In this document: positions 23,601-33,585 of the stretch, piece after piece
How positions within the stretch are numbered: position 1 is the stretch's first letter
How the letters are laid out: each line of letters begins with the position of its first letter
Assembly: GCA_903813345.2 (NCBI GenBank)
Contig: CAIIXF020000012.1
Coordinates: forward strand, 27,540,184 to 27,604,183
Reading direction: 5' to 3'
DNA length: 64,000 nt
Source of the DNA: Owenia fusiformis
Lineage: Eukaryota; Annelida; Polychaeta; Sabellida; Oweniidae
Notes under the pieces: generated by a model
Database searches by the model: none
Told to the model about the DNA's origin: nothing
What the model saw: only the letters and a program-made list of their open reading frames with translations
Translations under genes and position numbers: made by a program

Positions 23601-26600
23601 TCCAGATCTTTTTCATAAATACCCCGATATGTTACTGCGACACCCGATTTTTGAGTAAAAACTCCAGTTTTTCAAATGATACCCTCCCGATTTCGTTCAA
23701 AACTATCGATTCTTTAATGAGACGTCCTCGCAAAAAAATGAAAGTATACGATATGTTTAGTGATAAAACAAAATGCAGTAGCTTACTACACATACAATAT
23801 ACACTTGTAAAGCTCTGACTTCCATCTCTAAAAATGAATCGAACTTCTTGGACTGAGAAATTCCAAACAATTGAAACGCATATCTATGGGAGACATTACT
23901 ATAAAAATTGGAACGTGGTGAAAACAAATATGCAAAAAGCATTTCTGTGAAAGAACAGAATAGCTAACTACACATCCAACATACCGTTTGCTTATGTAAT
24001 AGTACAATAACGTCATTTCTAAGGGCAATATAGTGAAATATTGGACCGAGGGCCGAAGGCCCAAGGTCCAATATTTCACTATATTGCTCGCAGAAATGAC
24101 GTTATTAGTATTATTACCACCGTCAACGACCAGGACTGAAACAGCAAGAAAATCTTACGCATTGTACGTTCCCGGGGAAAATTGCCGGTCCAGAATATAT
24201 TCTAGACCGGTCCATATGGACCACCACTATGACGTCACACATTTCTCAGGTCGATAAAGTAAAATGAACGCCTTCTAAACTTGCACTAAAACCCCTAGAA
24301 CTGGCCCCGCAAGGTGGTAATAATATTCTTTAAACTATTTGTAATTATAAGAATTTGATTTAATCGATCGTTCTGGACTTTGACTGTTCTTTGACTTCAT
24401 GTAACATAAACACGTATCTATGCGATTTCAATCGGGTTTGCTTTATCAGAAAGATAATTGATTATGTGAGGACTAGATGTAGATTACATTATCGGTCAAG
24501 CCAAGTAACTTAGTCAACATTCGATATTCGTATGTTCATCAGTATTAACTAAGAATGGTGCCACAATTGAAGTAAACCTCTGTTTAATTATTTTCAATAA
24601 ACCTATCAGCAAACGTGTAAATGATAAATTTGATGTTCTGTTACATATTGGTGAAGCAGTCTTTGGGATATGGCCTATATTTCTGAATATCCACTATGTC
24701 CCTGTATACCCCTACTTAAACAGATGTATGTTATTTGTCATTTTTCATTATGAATCAACCATAAATGTATTTTTTCTTGTTTACATACAGAATGAACTTT
24801 TTGTTTCCAAATATTGAAAGATGGTACTGCATTTATTTTCTCATGATATGGAGGAAACAAATGCGTGTCAATTTACACTGTAATATTCCACATACTCATA
24901 TTTCAAGGGTAGTTTTGAAGAATTATCAAGAAAATCCATGTTTTCTAATGAATTCATCCTTGTCAAAGAACGTAAATGAGGATATGCGGTTTAAAAAACT
25001 AACAACATGTTTTAAGTTCTTACAATTCTTGTTTAAAACAAACATTTCGAAAGTTGTGATTTCGAATGTAATATCCAACTCAATGAAATTTGTTGATATT
25101 TGTGAATTTTTTCTTTCGGAATGCACATTGCTGGATCACAGAACCTTGCCTTGTTCGAGATGCACAGAAAGGGTATTGTTAATACTTGACGTCGTTCGGA
25201 TATTCGGATGTGATTGACGTTTTCGTTAATCTCCAACCACTGTAACTTCCAACTTAATTTTTGAAAGCCAAAAATGATAGTCACGAATCGACATTTAAGT
25301 CACACGTGGATGCATACATCATGTATCTACATTAACTGTCGAATACATGCCGACTTACATTTATTTAAATATACACAGTTAACTCAAATCATCAATTCTC
25401 GAAACGGTTTATAATATAACCTGACCTGAGTTTAATGTTTCATTTTAATTTATAATTATGGTATCGGATTTGAGTATGATTTTAGGTGAGGCTTAAAAAA
25501 GCAATAAAATTGCGTTAAACCTTTTGTGAAAATTCGAACGATTTTTCAAGAATCCTCCTTCAAAGTGTTACCACAGTGCTCCCCGGGAGTGGAAATTTCG
25601 TCTAGTGTAATCAAAATAATGGCGGGTGGTTTGAATTTTTGTTTGAGTTTATAGCTCAGCATCTATAAATTTAAAAACGTGTCGCCTCATTGAGAGGTAC
25701 ATGCAGATTTTGGCGATCTATCTTTATAAAAGGCTAAATTTTGTGCAAAAACAGGAGTTGACACGCTTACATTTGGAATTGAAATTTCCTACATAATTGT
25801 CGACTCATGTTTAAAGGTCATGAAAACAAGGTTGAACACAAAATAATAACCTAGTTACTGTCTATTTAGCATGAGATCACTGAGGGAAATATTATTAATG
25901 ACTTAAATCGTTAATAGTTAAGTTGTATTCCAAGAAACTTATCAATTTAGAAATGCAAAATGTTCAATTTTGTTTTTCAATTATAAAAAATGGCACCTGT
26001 AGAGAACAACGTTTACAAAATTATTTAAAACGGAGATATTAACTTATGTAACATTCGTTGGCATGTGTCAGGGAGTAAATAAGAAGAATATGCATTTGAT
26101 TCTATATCTCGTCCAAAAGGAGTTTGTTAAGGAGCGGTATATCTTAACGTACTTTTATCATCCCGAACTCAAATATTTCGAATCCTTATTTCGACAACGC
26201 TTTGTTGAGAATGGATTCAAGATGTACTCAAAATTAATACGTTAAAAGATGTATTATCATCTTAATAACCACCTCACAAATTATTTTGGAAATCAAAGAT
26301 GTACGATTTTTGAGATTTTTATTTTCGAATGTTGACTTAGTTACTTGGCTTGACTGTATAATCATTTCTGATATTTAACTATTGCAAGTGAGATGTGCTG
26401 TGAGGTCCAAATGGATACGGAAAGCCATGATAAAGCTAGCTTAAATTGTTGTGAGCGTGTATTCACAGTAATTAATCATGATGTGTTACTTTGTTTAATG
26501 CAGATGATATCTCATGTTTACCCTACTATCACACCAAACTAGTTCTCACTACGTTCTCGAAAACGGGCTTCAACTGTGTACGAACGAACTGGACCTACTA

Positions 26601-29600
26601 AGAACCGTTTGGGATCTATTTACAAACTTCATCGAACGTACTCGAATGGGTAGGTCCTCTAGAACTTAGACAATGCTCAAAATGTTCTCGTGATCGTCAC
26701 GTTCTACAATTAGAACGAGTGACAACGTACTAAAGACGAGCTGGACGTACTACGAACGGAACCGTCGTACTTCAATCCTACTAGGGACGTTTTAACAACA
26801 AGTTGAACTGTCTGAGGACGTGTTGAGAACGAGGTAGAACTAATTGCAAACGGGTTTAAACTGATTAAGAACGTATTTAACACTGCTTATGCACGAGTTA
26901 GCAAACCTATAGCTATCACACCAAACAAGTTGCCACTGCGTTCTTCAAAACTGGTTTTTAAACTGTGTGCGAACGGAATGAACGTAGCTGCAACTTTCTA
27001 AGGTCTATTTACAAACTTTATGAACGTTCTCAGACGGGAATGTGATTTTAGAATTTTGAATCGATTCAAAATTCGATGGCGACCATACCGTTCTGTAATC
27101 AGGTCATGTTGACCTTCTAGACAAGGGGACGCGTTCTACGACGTTGCACACCGACGTGGTGCGACCTGAACGAACTACGAACGAGATGGACGTATTGAAG
27201 ACTGTTTAAGAACGAAGAAGCTAATTATTTCAGACATATTTCCCGACCACAGCCAGATTGAGCCCGTTTTACGACATTTTCGTAGGACTGGCAAGAACGG
27301 GTAAGAACTAGTTTGGTGTGATAGGGGGGTTAATAAACAAAGATAGTAATTTCCCAAATGCAATTCGAAAACGTATTTATCAAATTAGCTGATTTTTAGT
27401 AATCCCAATTTTCTTCCGATTGATTTTTAGTAATAGTAATCTTGATCTTCTACCGATTTTTGGAATATTTGATACAGTATTTGTGCCCCCTATTTTTCTA
27501 CCGATTTCTATCTAGAAATCCCAATTTTCTCCCTTGGACTTTTGGATAAGGTGATTGTTAGGAATACAGTATACAATTGTTGACCTCTCCAGAGGTCAAC
27601 CGGCAAAATTGTATACCGAGACTGTAAACCGAGAAACTACTGTTGACAGAGACCGAAGGTCGAGGTCAACAGTTGTTTCAAGGTTTACAGTCGAGGTATA
27701 TGATTTTGACGGTTGACCGAATGGAGAGGTCTACAATTGTTTTGTTAGTCAGAAGAAACTATTAATACTCATATATACGACAGTCATCAATCATGGCTTC
27801 ATTTCAGAATCTTTTCTCCGAACCACGCCAGCAATAATTTTTTAAGAAAATCTGAAGACAGTGGAAGCTAAACTCTCTGTTTTCGGCACATAACTGCGTA
27901 CTCACTGAGAAAATTAATGTTAATTTTGCGTTTCTATTTGTATATTTTTGCTATACTCGTCGTGTAGAAAAGTCAAAATATCACTTTCATCAACGTTTAT
28001 AAAATGTCCGCCTACCATGTTTTTTCTGTAAACACTGTGACGTCATATTCCCCATAATTCACAAGTGTAGTACAGTAACATACGCGGTCAATAATATGAT
28101 ATCCCATGATGCACAAGTGAGGTACAGGCAAAAATGTTGACCGCTAATTGACCAATCAGATGCGAGTATTTACACTGAGGTACTAACAATATAATCTGTT
28201 GATTGTGATCGCATATTAGTTTTATTTTATCACTAAGTTTTGTAATAACCTTCAATCAACTACTATACTGTTTTACATGCTCTCATATTTTATTGATTAC
28301 TTTGATAGGTAACCCAGTTGGTAATATAGTGGGAGGAGTATTTGGTTCATTGATAGCCATTGGTATTATTTCTGTTCTTGCATTCTGGGTTTTCAAAGTA
28401 CAAAAGGAAAACAAACACCTTAAGGTTGAACTACATTTAAGACGCAATTCTCCAGACAAAGGGTATGTTGCACTTACTATTTCTAAAAAAATGCTTATAT
28501 TGTAAATAAAGCATGAGCATGGGAGAAGTGTCTAAGCTTGAGGCAAACCTTTCTTCCGCTCCTACTTACTATTTGTAGAAAGTGTGATATTCTATACCGA
28601 TACTACTCAAAAATTGAACTCTATCATTTTAAAAAGGAAACGGGGCAACGAGCAGATGTTAACAAGAGGTGAACGAAGCGATTATATTGACCTACTAAAG
28701 ATCCAGTTCTCTGAAAAATCTGTTTTGCCCTTAAATTTCAAGATGTCTTTCATTCTCTAGATCTGGTACCCATGGTAGGGTGAATCTTGTGTTCACTCAA
28801 GCTCAAAGTGAACCATATGACGTTGTTGACTTTACAACAAACAACTGTGATCAACTCAACGAGGATGACGTCAACATATCTTTTGTAAGTTTTAAGTATC
28901 AAAAACGTACGTTCATAATTGACTAAATTATAGTCCATTCAATAGTCGACATAATATTTCTGAATAGTTAAATCTTCCTCTTTTTTAACATATTTCATAT
29001 TACAATATATTAAATATTGATTCTGATTTAGCCGAACGTTTGTGATGATGCATATCCAATGGACACAATTGACATAGGGGCGACATTAGGTGCAGGAGAA
29101 TTTGGAGTTGTCAAACTTGTGAATGTGAATAACAATGTTAAAGCTCCATTTATAGCTGCTGCAAAGATCTTAAAAGGTATCTATTTCGCAAGATATAGCT
29201 ACATAGAAATCATCCTTTGTGAAGTTCAGATTGTTGATAAAAATTCTACCAACTGGAATAAAAATCCATGTCCTATCTGCTATTGGAAAACTAATGAGCC
29301 AGGGCTCGGGAAAATGGGTCTGATCAAACATTGTTCTATTTTTTTTTATCTAAAGAAGCACAACGAGCCCATTCAAATGAGCCATGGCTTATGTCTTAAC
29401 AATTCCTTGCTTATATGGACCATAAAAGACGGGTTTAAATTTAGCACAATTTCTTGGGCACATTTTGGGCCCAGTAGGCCAAATTTAAATGTTGTGATGA
29501 GACAGGTTTTCCTATGTTGAGGCTTAAATTTATGCATCTCATACACGTCCCAGTAAGAGATATATAGTAAAACATGCACTGCGTGTATACAAGAGCTCTA

Positions 29601-32184
29601 AAAAAATGTAATAATCAATATGTGTTTGGTTACGTGTGGTTTTTTAATTTAGATAATGCATCAGATGACGATCACCAGGATTTGCTTCGTGAACTAGAGC
29701 TAATGAAGCAGTTACCACGACACAACAACGTAGTAGAGCTTCTAGGTTTCTCTATAACGCATAATGGTAGGTAATTTCCTTTAAATATTTGTATTACCAC
29801 GCCACAACAATGTAATTGAGCTTCTAGGTTTCTCTATAACGCATAATGGTAGGCAATTTCCTTTAAATATTTGTATCACCACGACACAACAATGTGGTTG
29901 AGCTTCTAGGTTTCTCTATAACACATAATAGTAGGCGATAACCTTCATATATTTGTATGTGGTTGATGTTTCCTGGTTTCTCCATAACACATAGCGGCAG
30001 GTAGTTTCCTCAATATATTTGAGTTACCACGACGCAGAAATGTAGTTGATGTTCTAGATTTCTCCACTAACCCATAATGGTACCCACTTTCCTCAATATG
30101 TTTCAGTTTTTATATAACCGGCATACTACATATTGTTATAGTCTCCAACTTGATTGTGGACGGTGTTCGGCGGTTGGTGTTTGGCATTCGGCGGTTTGGG
30201 TTGGGTGATCGGCGTTTGGCGTCTGTAATAAATGGCAGGTGCTGAGATTTTCCATTCATTTAAGGTCATACAATGATACTTGTTGAGTATTTACCTCTCG
30301 GTGACCTGCATAGCTACTTGAGGGCCAACAAGGCTAAATACATCCAGACTGACAAGTTGGAAACAAGTAAAGAATTGATACAATTTGGATGGCAAGTCGC
30401 AAAAGGGATGGAACACATTTCATCACATAAAGTAAGTAGTGACTTATGTTCGTCTGTGTTTGTTTTGAATGCTTGTTGTTATTGCATCCGTGTAACGCAC
30501 AAGACCTTATATTTGTACTGTACTATATGTCTAGTTCTTAGGGGCAATCTTACTTATTGTGTGTTTGATGTTTGTAGGAATGTTACCTTAGTCTGTTGTG
30601 TTTGAGCGTTAATACCTGTTTCCTATATAGCCAGATTGGCTTAGTGAAACATCTTTTGGGGATTTGACCATGAGGTCGTGAGTTCGAAACGAGTGAGGTC
30701 CTTGCGTTTATTCACGTACATCATCATCATATACCTACAAACCCATGTATTTATTTTCAGTTCTTGCACCGTGATCTTGCAGCAAGAAATGTATTGTTGA
30801 GTGCAAGAAAAGTCTGCAAGATATCTGATTTTGGACTATCGAGGGACGTTGGTGAGGGAAATGTATATAACAGAAAGTCAAAAGTGAGTCAGCTTATTTC
30901 AGATAAGTTTGTAACCAATTGCAGTAGAACTGTTATTTTCATTTTCTCAAAACAACCGTACCTGATTTTGTTGAATAAAATATTTTACATGTAGAAATTT
31001 AATTTTAATACCACAGGGTCGTCTTCCTATTAGATGGATGTCTCCCGAGGCTATATTCCACAATATATACACAACTAAAAATGATGTCTGGGCTTATGGT
31101 ATACTCCTCTGGGAAATACTAACTTTCGGTACTGCGTTTTGAACCAGAGTTATTGGTGTTATTTAACAATATATATCAATTGTAAATCACGAATATTATC
31201 GAGTTATGGACAGCATGCACATTACAGCTCGTTTTTATAGTCCTGTACCAGGGTCCAGAGGGATTCATTTTGCTATGGTTTATAGTGATAGTGGTCCTCT
31301 AATGCATATGATACGGTCTTATAGCACAGTCTATTTATGCGTTAAATAATTGTCGCAAGATGTTCGGTTTTTGGTACTTATTACAGGTTTTTATTTTTCC
31401 ATATTTTTCCTTACTGTGTTTGATACATTTTTTGTTGTTAGGGTCAACTCCTTATCCTGGTATGAAAGGCAAAGACGTTATGGAACTCGTGAAATATGGG
31501 GGAGTGATGGACAGACCACAGCACTCCAAACCAGAACTGTAAGTATTCTAATAATTAAGTATATAAGCACGGTGCCAAAGTGAAAGGACCAAAGTTTTAA
31601 TATACCCTAGCAAGAAAATGTAGTTTCTTGGTGTATACAGGTGTAAAAGTGTAGGAGGTCCAATCAAATTATGGTCCTACTTTCCATTGATTTATATGGT
31701 TACCTTAATACAACTCTTTCCCTTATTATCGTATCCACAATTAGGGCCAGTAAAGGCCTTTAAGAAAGTCGACCATAATTCCAAGGGGACCATAATTTCT
31801 TCCACACCGGTCATAAGAAAAAACAGAACCCCCTTTCCCCCACCATTCAAGAACCAGTATTACAGTCCAAGACCAGAACATCAAGGGACATTTCATTTAA
31901 TCAATTTCTTTATATGTTTTTCATTTTAAAACTGATTTACTCTCGCTTACCTTATTGATGAGCATAACTTAGAATTAGATCATACATATAGTGTTTCTTT
32001 TCGCAGGTATAATGTGATGGTTGAATGTTGGAACCAGGATGCCGGTTCACGTCCTAGCTTTGCCGACCTTCTATCCAAGATGGATGACATTTTACAACAG
32101 GCAACACCATATATGCAAATGAGTGACTTTAATGAAGGTCACTACGAGAACATCAATCCTAAAAATCTCGATGAAAAACTCTAA
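20670..32184 (+). CDS. Receptor tyrosine kinase with Ig ectodomain (5' end not found)
   Basis: Exons that join in phase are 20,670-20,978 (Ig domain 1), 22,183-22,500 (Ig domain 2), 28,309-28,462 (transmembrane), 28,761-28,884 (juxtamembrane), 29,032-29,176, 29,653-29,766, 30,265-30,431, 30,761-30,883, 31,017-31,128, 31,442-31,538 and 32,007-32,184 (stop). Both Ig exons are phase 1-1 and keep the two domain cysteines, with DAGKYEC in the first. The kinase looks active: GAGEFG loop (29,089-29,106), AAAK lysine (29,164), Glu in [14 protein letters not shown] (30,767 on), DFG (30,827), WMSPE and DVW-x-x-G. The activation segment DFGLSRD resembles RET/FGFR-like receptors; I cannot place the subfamily. 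The juxtamembrane EPYDVV and the tail YMQM (32,110) and YENI (32,143) are potential SH2 docking sites of PI3K and Grb2 types (motif inference). The signal-peptide exon was not found, and the stalk exon at 23,248 does not fit the phase (separate entry). It would act at the plasma membrane for an unknown ligand. Confidence 0.9.
21420..22075. repeat. Dispersed repeat with 'aatgaccttctcaaggt' units
   Basis: This lies in the intron between the two Ig exons. It opens with 'aaaagtggtgacatattg', then a G-rich 'ggcgggtggcgat' minisatellite (21,477-21,540), then three divergent units each containing 'tgaccttcaatgaccttctc'. Related material occurs at about 30,130-30,235 (G-rich block) and 51,370-52,060. 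Confidence 0.7.
22983..23018. repeat. Perfect AT palindrome
   Basis: 'aataataatataata' is followed at once by its complement, giving an almost loop-free cruciform-capable sequence in a receptor intron. Confidence 0.7.
23090..23700. repeat. Segmental duplicate of 8,900-10,330 (receptor stalk region)
   Basis: Sequence around and beyond the stalk exon ('aaatatagattgtatttggc', 'tttagatagcaaatactt', 'tcattggaagcaacaatg', 'tcccgatttt') matches the upstream region at 8,900-9,250 and 10,040-10,330. The intervening foldback element is absent here. This marks a tandem duplication of the stalk-containing part of the receptor gene. Confidence 0.88.
23248..23387 (+). pseudogene. Second stalk exon, frame-shifted relative to its neighbours
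   Basis: This is paralogous to the stalk exon at 9,059-9,208, with the same acceptor (aacag) and donor position (gttggt), but it is 140 nt instead of 150 because of a +6 and a +2 change and loss of an 18-bp unit. The Ig2 exon ends in phase 1 with T, and joining it to the 'ga' at the start of this exon makes TGA. The Thr-rich frame of its 3' half is open only if it is entered in phase 2; it then leaves in phase 1, which suits the transmembrane exon. So it is either skipped, used with an undetected preceding exon or alternative donor (GT at 22,499), or used to produce a truncated secreted ectodomain. Confidence 0.55.
24000..24326. mobile_element. Dispersed palindromic element, copy 2
   Basis: Same family as 15,825-16,297, without the nested MITE. 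It contains an internal hairpin ('tagtgaaatattgga' and its complement around 24,030-24,085), followed by the subelement 24,109-24,326 with 13-bp ends TATTATTACCACC / GGTGGTAATAATA. It lies in the receptor intron. Confidence 0.85.
24330..26520. other. Large receptor intron, no recognised content
   Basis: This is AT-rich sequence between the duplicated stalk region and the transmembrane exon. A 150-codon open frame at 24,765-25,217 shows no domain character and no acceptor/donor of matching phase, so I do not call it. A possible poly-purine or SINE-like signal was looked for and not seen. Confidence 0.5.
26526..27324. mobile_element. Non-autonomous DNA transposon, TIR ctatcacaccaaac
   Basis: The left end 'ctatcacaccaaactagttc' is complementary to the right end 'gaactagtttggtgtgatag'. 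A second left-end-like sequence ('ctatcacaccaaacaagttg') lies inside at 26,916, so the element is a composite or a partial internal duplication. The interior is rich in repeated 'gaacgta / gaacgag' phrases. No transposase is seen. It is intronic in the receptor gene. Confidence 0.85.
27570..27738. repeat. Imperfect palindromic repeat (tatacaattgttgacct)
   Basis: 'acaattgttgacctctccag' is answered by 'agaggtctacaattgt' 150 bases on, with internal inverted phrases ('gttgacagagaccgaaggtc', 'gaggtcaacagttg'). It is a MITE-like element in the intron just upstream of the transmembrane exon. Confidence 0.65.
29712..30108. repeat. Tandem copies of a kinase exon 3' end plus its donor
   Basis: The last ~55 bp of exon 29,653-29,766 and ~28 bp of the following intron are repeated downstream with a period of 82 bp (starts at 29,712, 29,794 and 29,876), then as two more degenerate copies (to 30,108). 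Each carries the block 'gagcttctaggtttctctat'. The donor reads gtaggt in the genuine exon and gtaggc, gtaggc, gcaggt and gtaccc in the successive copies. The copies have no acceptor, so they are probably inert. Confidence 0.88.
30627..30720 (+). repeat. tRNA-derived SINE fragment
   Basis: This sequence shows RNA polymerase III promoter-like boxes: 'tggcttagtga' resembles an A box, and 'gagttcgaaacga' 40-odd bases later matches the B-box pattern GTTCRANNC. The arrangement is that of a tRNA-like SINE head. It lies in a kinase intron and ends before the acceptor at 30,760. No tail is evident and the boundaries are approximate. Confidence 0.55.
31640..31808. mobile_element. MITE in kinase intron (inverted relative of 16,103)
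   Basis: The ends are 'ggtgtaaaag' and 'ttccacacc'. The internal blocks 'ttatggtcctactttccatt' and 'caactctttcccttatt' are the reverse complement of the nested element at 16,103-16,272. Confidence 0.8.
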
Positions 32185-32431
32185 TTACTTAAAAAACTAC
32201 TATTTCGGCGATAAAATGTAACGAATTAACCAGACTAGTGCTGTCGTTAAATCATTAATTCTGCACCCATCGTTTATTTTTACGAAGCATACTTATGTTG
32301 CGACCTAAACTCTTTCAAGTAGACCATGTTGTTTTGGAAAATTACAGCACAAAACGGTTTAGGCGATTTTTGACAATTTGTTGTCCCAATAATTTAAAAA
32401 CTTTGGATTCATGTCAATAGTTATTTAAGCT

Positions 32432-32603
32432 TGTATTCGCGAATGCGACTAACGCATGTCAGCTACCGGATTAACCTACTATTTCATGGGTAAGACATTT
32501 AAATATGAATAGTACCTGCCACTATTCCATTCATATTTAAATGAGTTGATTATAAAATAGTAGGTTAATCCGGTAGTCGGCATTAGTTGCTTTCGTGAAT
32601 ACA
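32432..32603. mobile_element. Short palindromic MITE 3' of the kinase gene
   Basis: The arms of about 55-70 bp pair almost fully; they share 'accggattaacctactattt' and TGTATTC(G/A)CGAA ends. It lies about 250 bp beyond the kinase stop codon and so may be inside the 3' UTR. Confidence 0.83.
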
Positions 32604-32732
32604 GGGCTAGCCTCGGTCACATTTGCTCTACGGTGGTCGTATGGCGGTCGTATCTTCACAAAATCGATATAGAAAATTCATATTTATTCCTATATTTTAT
32701 GCTGCATTTTTCTCGATTATAGGAAGCTATGG

Positions 32733-32960
32733 CAGGCCTCCTAGACTTCCACCAACGCGAGCATCAGTTCTGACCTCGTGAATTACGTTGCTCGCACAGG
32801 GATCCGTGCTTGCGAAAAATTTGTACATAGTGCATCCGGGTATTTGGGATTTTTTAGATATGCGTAATAATGCGAATAACATTACGGAAAATTTTTGATC
32901 AGGTGTGTGGTTCGCGAGTACGGGACTGGTGTTCGCGTTGGTGGAAGTCTAGGAGGCCTG
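32733..32960. mobile_element. MITE with perfect 28-bp inverted ends
   Basis: The first 28 bases, beginning 'caggcctcctagacttccac', are exactly complementary to the last 28. The surrounding sequence ('tcacaaaatcgatatagaaa', 'ttttatgctgcat', 'cggccgtc') is itself a dispersed repeat, whose other copy at 45,590-45,735 in a GLTP intron lacks this insertion. Confidence 0.85.
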
Positions 32961-32964
32961 TACG

Positions 32965-33555
32965 GCCGTCGAAGATGAACTGTGTCTAAGACTGCGTTTT
33001 TACACGCGTGCATAAATAGAATACATGTTCTTGCTTTAATTTGTGATGTGGAACAATGAAGTAAAAACAGGAGATACCTATCGCTTGGGGAAATGAAGAT
33101 CAGCACTGTTTACGCACTACATACCTGTCAAATAATTGCACTGTTCTGCACCGCGTTTATGTTTCTTTCCTAAGACCATTTAGTGTACCTTTTTAATATT
33201 GTAGCATGTTAGGCATTAAATTCCTTATCAATGATTTCAATCCATCAAAGTAAATAACAATTACTTACATTTATATAAAATCTGCTTTTTATTATATTAA
33301 ACAAATGGAAAATATTTCAAAGCAGTTATTGATAATTTATTCATTTCTCAAATTATATTTTACAAAGGGTTTAATAAAGAATTAGAGACGGTAATTAAAA
33401 AATTCTGCGTTCACCATTTTCATTCATTTATTTTTTACATAAAAATGATAAAGAAACACACCCCAGGGGCGTACATGTTTGACTTATCATAACCTAAGAT
33501 TTCCAAAGTGGCATATCATTCTAGTACCTTTACCACCACCAATGTGAAAATCACA
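32965..33555. other. Intergenic interval, convergent genes
   Basis: This AT-rich sequence separates the 3' end of the kinase gene (+) from the 3' end of the secreted protein gene (-). No exon or element is recognised. Confidence 0.5.
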
Positions 33556-33557
33556 TT

Positions 33558-33563
33558 TTTATT
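33558..33563 (-). terminator. Polyadenylation signal AATAAA (minus strand)
   Basis: AATAAA on the minus strand lies 23 bases after the stop codon of the secreted protein gene. The distance is short but plausible. Confidence 0.5.
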
Positions 33564-33585
33564 TAAAAAGTCAGTATATAAATGT

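Noticed and set aside
24765-25217. 150-codon open frame in the receptor intron
   Set aside because: The composition is random-looking, with no domain. The minus strand is equally open, and no acceptor/donor in phase was found.
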